From Ichthyophonus hoferi (lineage: Eukaryota > Opisthokonta > Ichthyosporea > Ichthyophonida > Ichthyophonidae), in NCBI GenBank assembly GCA_002751075.1, contig NAOQ01000054.1:3284-60033 (forward strand): 56,750 bases of DNA, written 5' to 3'. The notes under the pieces were generated by a model. The model searched no databases and was not told the DNA's origin. It was given only the letters and a program-made list of their open reading frames with translations. A program made the position numbers and the translations under genes. Shown in pieces: positions 48,057 through 56,750 of the stretch (position 1 is the first letter of the stretch; each line of letters opens with the position of its first letter).

Positions 48057-48980
48057 CCTACTACGATCACAATGTAATCACAATTTTGGCGACTACCATA
48101 CATTATCAGTGATTAATTTCCTTGAATTGTAGTTAATCGATAGTTAATCGGCAGTTAATTGATACGATCGCCTGATAACACAGCTTAATCACATTGAAAT
48201 TAAATATTAGGCAACCCTTATAGAACAAATTCAATTATACCAATGTTAAGTACGCAGAACATTAATATTAAATTTTATCACAAGTTGCTTACAGCTCTAG
48301 TAATAGGTAGCTGTTTATATCAATAGGTAAGCTTTTGTGAAAAATGAGATATATAGATTGGCTATGAATAAAGGCCAATTCACCAATCATCGATAAGTAC
48401 ATTCCGTCATAGATCAAACCTTAGCAATATTGTATTATTACCAGATCTCTGGTTTTCGACTATTTATGCTTAATAAAAAGAAGAAAAAAATAATGCCTAA
48501 TTTCCTTCTCCCCTCCCTTTTATATATTTATTACAAAAATCTGTGGTAGGTGCTAGTAACGTGTCCACAGACTCGAGAGGCCGAATAAATAATAGTGTAC
48601 AAGTCTTACTCGCTGTAATTAACTAAATATTCCTTGGTCTAACTTATATGTATCTACGGCAGGAATACTATTTTGTTGTAATAATCAACATCTTCTCATT
48701 ACGTTTATGTAATTCAACACATTCCGCCTCTTACAAAAGTCATTACAATGCTACTTTCACAGAATAAATTCCATGATATTCTAATATCATGCACAATTAT
48801 TTAATATCTAATATAGTCGATTGCTGGAAAATGCAGGATTGCGCATGAATTGTAAATGTTAAACTGGTGCACGTGTACAATAACAAAATTGACGACGCCT
48901 GAACATGTACATAGGCTGGCGCGTACACATAAATACAACACACGATTATATTTGTGAGGTAGGGCTTGCATATATGATAC
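48057..48980. other. Upstream intergene of POLR1A, nothing assigned
   Basis: AT-rich sequence with a palindromic CATGATATTCTAATATCATG at about 48771-48790. No exon or known repeat arm was recognised. Confidence 0.4.
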
Positions 48981-48990
48981 GTCAGAAGTT

Positions 48991-49002
48991 ATTATATATA
49001 TA
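48991..49002 (+). promoter_or_regulatory. Possible TATA element upstream of POLR1A
   Basis: ATTATATATATA lies 33 bases before the POLR1A ATG (49035), with a CGTCA motif just upstream at 48980-48984. The spacing would give a very short 5' leader. TATA-like words are common in this DNA, so support is weak. Confidence 0.25.
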
Positions 49003-49034
49003 CACCCTCCACATAGCGTAAATAGGTGTCAAAA

Positions 49035-52000
49035 ATGGCCAGCGAGCCCACGTCGCAGCGGGCCTCCCGCCTGAACTTTGGCCTTTATACAGCCGATGAG
49101 ATCAGATCATTGAGTGTTAAACGTATTACCAATCCCACTCTCTTGGATGATTTGAATCATCCTACCAAGGGAGGTCTGTATGACCCAGCTCTGGGTGCCA
49201 CTCAGCCCCATGAGAATTGCGAAACATGTCATCAACCATACATCAATTGCCCTGGTCACGTAGGTCACATTGAACTTGTTCTTCCCGTGTACAACCCTAT
49301 TTTCTACGACTCTCTCCTTCAGACGCTTCGTGGAGCATGTTTCTTCTGCCATCATTTTAAGGTTGGTCGCACTCAGGTTGAAACCTTTTTGTGTAAAATG
49401 AAACTGGTTAATCTTGGACTTGTTGAGGAGGCAGAGAACCTGGAAATGGCCCTGAACGAGTATGAGGCAGAGGAAGAAGTTACAGGGAAGGATAGAAAGG
49501 CTTCTATGCAGCAAATGGCCATTCGCGCGGCAAAGTCCTATCTGGAGGAGTGTGTAGAGAAGGCAGGAAAATCGCTTACTGTTACACAGGAGGATTTGAA
49601 CAAGCGCACTACCACCACTAATAACATCACCCAGCAGGTTAGTTTGTGTTTAGTGTGTAGTGTATAATTTGCATGCAGCAGCAAAACAAAGGGGATTCCC
49701 TTTGTTTATCCTGGTGTTTCTTTTTGTTGTTAATGAAGGGCCATGTTTTGCTTCTTAAGGAGGGAGAACTTAATTATTAAGTTTATGTTTTGGAATCTAG
49801 TTGTCTTTTGTTGCAATGGGTGTTGGTTATATAGAGACGTATATAAATAGTGTGTGCTACATAATATATGTATATGTACCTTCTTGGCTTTCTATCTCTC
49901 AGTCACTCATACACTCTCTGGCGTCTTCTCCTTCTCTCTTCCACCCTTGCACACTTATATATTCATACACACCCGCCCACCCACACCATTATTCTATCCA
50001 ACTTGAACCTCCTTGGTAGTCTCGTTTATCTGTGTTATCGTTGGCTTCTTGATACCCGTCTGCTGTAATACATAGTTAGTATGGAGTTTTTTAAGTAAGA
50101 ATAAGGGTAGTGGGCTCAGCGATACATCACACTAGATTCTACTTCTCTATACCCTTTTCTTTCCCCTCTCTCTTTATTTACTTACAAGTTGAAACGAAAT
50201 ATATGTTGTTTCATTTCAACGATATATTATACTATATCTTACTGTACTGTAAATACCAATGTTGACAGTATTGCTTAGTTATATTTTAGGATGTAGGTTG
50301 ACATATAGTATACCCTTTCCTATCTTATTCTATTGATATTTGGAGAATCACTATTAGGAAGTAAACTTTGATTATATTTAACATGTTAGCCAACCGATAT
50401 TTCGACACTACCCATTCCCTCTCTTGTTCTTATCCTCCTCATCTTTCACGGCTATTTATTTAATACATGATATACACAACTACCGGCCTACTTTACCCAT
50501 AGATCTCTTTTTTTTTTCAATCATAATTAACATCTGTCTATCTCACCATTATACTTTTCAATTAATTCCAATAAACTCCCTTTCTCGTTGTTGTCTCCAT
50601 TGAACAAACTACATCTATGCTATATATTCTAGTATACCTTTCCACACACATTGGACTAACATACCCATCACCATCACAATTCTAGCTTGTCAAACAGTTC
50701 CTAAGCTCAGCTACCAAGCTCAACAAATGTCAGAACTGTGACGCTCCCACTCGTACCTATCGTAAGAATGGTGTAGGAAGGATCTTCCTCATGCCCATGT
50801 CTGAGAAGGCACGCAACCAGGTCATCTCAAAGGGAATGAACCCGGAAGGAAACGATGTATTTGAGGGACAGGTATTGAAGGGAGAGGTGGAGGAGTTTAA
50901 AGAAGAGAAAGAAAAGAGTAAGACCAAGAAGGAGAAAGGACAACCAACTGAAACCTTCCTAGATGATCAAGCTGAGGAATCTGAGGATAGTGTAAGTGAA
51001 GACGACGACGAGGATGAAAAGAAGACTATATCTGCAGAGGTGGTTGAGAAGGAAAAGGTTCTACCTGCAGGTGGTATGCGTTATCTCACTCCCGAGGAGG
51101 TTAGACAATACATCCGTTGTCTGTACGATGCAGACAGGGCTGTGTTTGAGACTATTTATGGCCGTACCACTATTGGGAAGGATGGGAAGCCCCACTGTAC
51201 TGCATTTGCTGATATGTTCTTCCTTGAAGTCATGCCTGTCCCACCCAGCAGATTCCGCCCTGCCAATAAGATTGGTGATATGATTATGGAAGCCTCTCAG
51301 AACACTTATCTTTCCAACATCCTCAAACAGAATGTGTTGTTATTAGATATGATTCAAAAATCACAGCCCAGGGCTCCTGCTCAGCCAACTAAGAAGGGAA
51401 AGAAAGGAGATGACATGGAAGAGGAGATGCAGGTTGCAGTGGTTGAGGAGCCAGTTCCCCTGGATATGAGACAGGTTCAGAATGCTTGGAGCACAATGCA
51501 GGTATGTATGCATTATTATGTTTTACCATGAATTGATACCCAATCTATCCTATCTTCTATGTAAAGGTTATTTAATCTTGCATATTTTTTTGTGTTTTCT
51601 ATTTTCTGGCTGTATGTTAATACTTACTGTACATAGCAATGGTGGTATGAAGAACCTTATGTTTACTTTATAAAAATGTTTATAATTACGTTCATCTCCT
51701 TCTTTCAGCGTCTTCTTTAATCACATGCAATGTCTTAACCCATTTTTAGTTTGAGTGCTCCTATCTTTACATCATATGTTATATAAACAATACCAAACAC
51801 TCCCTTAGTATATCTCCAAAGATAATCCAGACATGTCTGTAGAGATCTCCTTGCATGTGTACTTGTAGAATGTAGTTAATATTTTATTTGTATTGCTTAA
51901 TTATTAATCTTTAATCATTATATTGCCTACCTACATGTATACCATTATGGTCTTTACACTCGCACATACAGTGTGTGATGGGTTGTCCTGACTTCAATAC

Positions 52001-55000
52001 AAGCATGCTTTGTTTATTGAATTAGGCTTTCCAATCCCACTACAATCTACAATAGAACACTATAGTTTTTCCACGTATTATCCCCCTTTTTTATATAGGT
52101 TGTATTTTCTCTCTTCATTTATTTACTTTTGGATTAATTGTTTTTCCACTCTTTCCTTATTGTGCACACATACGTTCCTACATACATGCTACATATATAT
52201 TTAAGCCTGGTTTTCTTCTCTTGCTTCTCCTACCTTCTTTCACGTCTGCCACCCAAAGACTTGAACCCTCCCACTCATCCCCTCCTGTCCCTGTGCATTT
52301 CACACTCTTTATTATTCTGTGTTACTAATTTTCTTTTGCTTATCAGATGAGTGTGAATGGCTTAATGGACAACACTACCCTTGGCGCTGCAGCTGCTCGC
52401 ATGCCAGCAGGAATTAAACAAATTCTGGAGAAGAAAGAAGGTTTGTTCCGCATGCACATGATGGGAAAACGTGTCAACCACTCATGTCGCTCTGTTATTT
52501 CTCCGGATCCATACATTGGTACAAACGAGATGGGTATTCCCATGGTCTTCGCTACCCGCTTGACCTTCCCGGAGCCTGTCACCCCCTGGAACGTACACGT
52601 ATGTCAGTTAGTGTTTGCATCATAGATGCTCCTTGCTCGTGCCTTTTATTGATATGTTTTATCATTATAATTTTATATGTCGTATTACGACAGTTCCCTG
52701 TACTATTTTATTACCCATTTATTCATTCTTTCATTTTCTCTCTCTCCTTTTTGTAGATATGTTTCTTACTCGCTTCACCCTCTCTATTGGTTTATTATCT
52801 CCTCTTATTTACACACGGGGTATTTATTTCTGCCCATACACCGTTTCAACTTGGAGATTTAAAGTGGATTTCATAGAGTGCATACGTGATATCTATTGTA
52901 TTGATATATTGATTGCCTGATATGCACAAATGAGAATCCTACTTTTGAAATGCACTCATGTGCACATATTTGTACGTCCAGACAGCACTGTTGTAATATC
53001 CAAAAAAGACATTTATGAATTCGTGCGCAGTAAATGGGCACCCTATCGAACCACAAGTATAGTTCTACTACACTAGTTTAAGTTGATTGCTGTTTATTTG
53101 ATCAATGGTTGTAATCCAAGTATTAATGCGTACACCCAACTCCACCTGCTCTTCCTATGTTGAACCACCTATATTATCACTATTACGTCTACCTACCATC
53201 TCACACTCCATTCATCTCTTGCCCCTCAATCTTACTCCTTTGTTTTTCCACTATATGACGTTTCCCTTATACACACTCTCTCCTTCCTTCTCCTTATATC
53301 TGTATCTGCCATTGAACTATCTTTTTCTTTTAATAGGAACTACGCGATGCAGTAGCAAATGGACCTGATATTCATCCTGGTGCCACCCATGTGGAGCATG
53401 AAGATGGTAGGATCACTGCATTGTCTGCTCTCTCACCCGAGGCTCGGCAAGCACTGGCCAATCAGCTACTCACACCCCCCGAGGGAGGACGAACCAAATT
53501 CATGCTATCCAAGAAGGTTTATCGCCATATTAAGACTGGTGATATGGTTCTAGCCAATAGGCAGCCTACCCTGCACAAACCCTCTATCATGGCGCACCAG
53601 TAAGTACTCCCTGTCAAACTTTATCTCTCATGTTGTCTATCACGTTTTACTTTTATATTTTTTACAGATGTGTGGTCTTCATTCTTTGCTTTAAATTTAT
53701 ATATATGAACACCTTCTCTTTTCTTTCCCCTTTTTTATCATTGCCTCTTCAGTATCATTTTTATGCTCTTCTATACTTTATATCTGTCGGTATTTATCCC
53801 CTTTGCCTGTCTTTTTTTCCCTTGCCCTGTTCCCTTACAATTTACCAGACCAGCCATACCCATTAGATATTACTCTAGTGGATATAAGTATGGGCATGGA
53901 TGTAGTAGTGCCGGCTTTAGGAAACAACTCTATACCACACCTTCCCTCCCACATGTTCTCACTGTAACCCCATCTATCTCCCTTCCAGTGTACACGTACT
54001 CCCTGGTGAGAAGACTCTTCGCATGCACTACGCTAACTGCAACACTTACAACGCTGACTTTGATGGAGATGAAATGAACGTTCACTTCCCTCAGTCCCTG
54101 CAGGCTAGGGCTGAAGCCATGCTCATTGCCAACACCAATAACCAGTACATTGTTCCTACTAGTGGAAAGCCTCTGCGTGGATTGATCCAAGACCACGTTG
54201 CCAGTGGTGCCGTACTCACTTCAAGGACCACCCTGATGGATGCCCAACGCTATCAACAATTAGTCTATACCGCACTGCCTGATATTGCTGGACGGGTGCG
54301 CACCTTGCCTCCCTGCATCATCAAGCCAAAGTAAGTGCAGTGGGTCATGATACATAAAGTCAAATGCACAACATAAAACATAGGATATAAATATAACCTG
54401 GCCTGTAGGAATTTTATTATTTTTGTTTGGATTTTTTTTTCAGTCTGACCTCCGAGCTGGGGTTGGTTTTGCTATTGTGCAGTGCAGTGCATAGCTTGTG
54501 TTAATTATTAATAATGATACCACCTTCTATCTTTTACCGCACAACATTGCCAGCTCTTGCCAAACTGTTGGCTAAATCATGAATAGTAATATTCTCTTTC
54601 GCCCTATCTGTCCCGCTACTTGCTTGCTGTGATACACACCATTGACCTGTATTCATGTATTACCCTACTATCACCCGATCATACTATCATTCTTTATATA
54701 TGCACTAACTTCTCTCTCATCCTCTTCATAGGCCCATGTGGTCAGGTAAACAGGTTGTATCTACTATTATTCTTAACATATGTATTGTTGGTCGTGAGGA
54801 CCGTGAAGCTCTCAATCTTGACTCCCAGAGTAAGATTCCGGCTTCTCTGTGGGGAGAGAACTCCGAAGAGGCCACAGTGATCATCCGAGGTGGAGAGTTA
54901 CTGTGTGGTGTGCTAGACAAGGCTCAATTTGGTGCAAGTTCTTACGGTTTGGTTCATGCTTGTTATGAGCTGTACGGTCCTGATGCTGCTGGCAACCTCC

Positions 55001-56436
55001 TGACTGCTCTAGGCCGTCTGTTTACTGCATTCCTCCAGACACGTGGTCTTACCTGTGGTCTGGATGATTTGTTGTTAACTCCTGCTGGTGATGAAAACAG
55101 AGCCAAGCTGTTGGAGCAGGACAAGACCGCAGGTGCTGAACAAGTGGCTAACTACATAGATATGCCCTGGGCTAAGGATGATGTTGAAACCTTGAAGGAT
55201 GGACTAAGAGAGATTTATAAGAGGTAAGTGCTTAGTGCCTGAGTATTAGATGGATGATAATGGTACCTTTAAATTAAATACTTTAGGCCTTAAAATGGCA
55301 TCAAATGTTGATATGTCGGAATGCCTATATATGTATGTAACAGGATTATACTGACATGCTTATGTTTCGTTGTGATCAGTTGTCTGCAAGACCCAATATG
55401 ACTGTGTGGCTAACAGATATCCTTGCTTGACAATACGAATGCATTTATACCCAGTAAGCTTACATAATATTGTTACTGGTCAAAAGCATGAGCTTTAATT
55501 TGGATTCAAGGCACATAGGCTGACTACCCTACTCATATTGAACCTCCCCTCATCTTGTATTTTTTTTTTTTTTTTCTCTTTATTTCTCTCCATCTCTAGT
55601 GATGATAAGATGAAGGGACTAGATGCTACCATGAAGTCCCGTCTCAATGCTCTGACCTCAGACGTTATTAACTCCTGCCTTCCTAATGCTGCCGCCAAGC
55701 CCTTCCCCCTAAACAACCTCTCCCTTATGATCCAGTCTGGAGCTAAGGGTTCATCTGTCAACTCCTCTCAGATCTCCTGCCTACTAGGCCAGCAAGAGTT
55801 AGAGGGTCGTCGTGTACCTATCATGGTGTCCGGCCGCTCTCTTCCCTCTTTCCTTCCTTTCGACACCTCTGCTCGTGGTGGTGGATATGTGCGTGGTCGT
55901 TTCTTGACGGGCATCAAGCCCCAAGAGTATTTCTTCCATTGTATGGCTGGACGTGAGGGTCTTATTGACACAGCTGTCAAAACAGCCCGTTCTGGTTATC
56001 TCCAGCGTTGTCTGATCAAGCATTTAGAGGGACTCCAGGTGCACTATGATCTGACTGTTAGAGACACTGACGGCAGTGTGGTGCAGTTTGCCTATGGTGA
56101 GGACAGTGTTGATGTTACCCGTACTGCCTTCCTTGAGAAGTTTGACTTCCTTTACAACAATCAGACTGCACTCCTAAGAAAATACAACCTTGAAGAGGCC
56201 AGCGCCAAGCTGAACTTCCAGAAGGCCTCTAAGTTGTATAGAAAGAATGCTAAAGCCGTGGCCAAGGGCGAGTTTACTGAACCAGTTCTAGGTGTCCTCA
56301 GACCTGACTTATTCCCTGGAGCTACCAGTGAAAGATTCCACTTTGCACTAGATAAGTTCCTTAAGGAGGCCGAGGCCAAGGGCGATGATAAGGACACACA
56401 GGATGCCTTTAGGCTGATCATGTGGCTTAAGTATAG
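49035..56436 (+). CDS. POLR1A: RNA polymerase I largest subunit, 3' end outside the window
   Basis: Catalytic subunit that makes pre-rRNA in the nucleolus. Exons: 49035-49637, 50686-51501, 52347-52598, 53337-53599, 53989-54330, 54732-55223, 55600-56436 (donor GTATGT at 56437); phases join without a stop over 1201 codons. The start ATG (AAAAATGGCC) precedes [20 protein letters not shown]. Zinc sites are [20 protein letters not shown] with CFFCHH, and [44 protein letters not shown] and the active-site NADFDGD (54050-54070, three Mg-binding aspartates) follow. Exon 7 holds [20 protein letters not shown] and the bridge helix, [20 protein letters not shown]. The wording matches Pol I rather than Pol II or III. 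A ~60-residue charged, acidic linker sits between the second zinc site and YLTPEEVR. The trigger-loop and jaw part lies beyond the window. Confidence 0.95.
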
Positions 56437-56750
56437 GTATGTATCGATAGGGCCGATTTTAAATATAATGTTGGGCTCTTGTATATTATCGGCTTGCGTG
56501 TCAGTATATGTGATAGAATTAAATATGTTACTAGGGATGTATGTACCTGCGTATATGGTAGCATGAGACAGGCATTACTTACTATTTTATTGGTGTTACA
56601 ATATTATTGTTGTAGTGTTTTGTTTTCCCGAGATGAATCTGTTCTGGTTTTTAAGTTTTAAAAAATTAGCTGCTGTAGTCATCTATATAACGAAATGGAC
56701 AAACTGTGGGGTCATATAATTGCATTTGCTTACTCTTTTTAAATATGTGT
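56437..56750 (+). other. Start of POLR1A intron 7
   Basis: Begins with the donor GTATGT and holds no recognisable exon to the window end. Confidence 0.6.

Noticed and set aside
49107-49514. 135-codon minus-strand frame inside POLR1A exon 1
   Set aside because: It is antisense to a clearly conserved exon.

Overview
The window is nuclear DNA from an animal. It is AT-rich and full of short spliced introns with GT..AG borders, and it uses the standard genetic code. A CaaX-ending nuclear lamin points to Metazoa. The compact genes, microsatellite-rich introns and divergent lamin suggest an early-branching lineage such as a sponge, but the species cannot be read from the sequence.

Layout. (1) 147-7608 (+): 3' part of a heme-regulated-inhibitor-type eIF2alpha kinase (EIF2AK1-like), twelve exons. 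(2) 9851-12910 (-): an unrecognised EGF-repeat membrane protein. It runs convergent to the kinase gene and is interrupted by an (AAT)n tract and a 524-base assembly gap. (3) 12911-16802: gene-poor, with a ~296-bp tandem repeat. (4) 16803-22644 (-): a complete lamin, ten coding exons, 606 residues, ending in a CCVM CaaX box. (5) 22681-32955: mostly empty. It holds one intronless PAS-domain gene (28277-29251, -) and a few small weakly supported reading frames. (6) 32956-37645 (-): ACTR10/Arp11, three exons. (7) 39365-45203 (+): TGS1 cap hypermethylase, twelve exons, divergent from ACTR10 across 1.7 kb. (8) 45204-49034: repeat-rich intergene with a 1.3-kb inverted-repeat element. (9) 49035-56436 (+): the first seven exons of POLR1A, the RNA polymerase I largest subunit, which continues past the window.

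The recognised genes are core eukaryotic functions: translation control, nuclear lamina, dynactin, snRNA/snoRNA cap modification and rRNA transcription. TGS1 and POLR1A both feed ribosome and RNP production and are same-strand neighbours, but nothing shows co-regulation. No operon, CRISPR array, tRNA, rRNA or virus-like element was seen.

The least explained items are the intronless PAS protein, the EGF/two-membrane-segment protein, a 31-bp-stem hairpin in one of its introns, and a dispersed non-coding element with ~260-bp inverted arms and a ~147-bp tandem core. Exon borders were set by hand from splice signals, reading phase and remembered family sequences; no alignment or RNA evidence was available.
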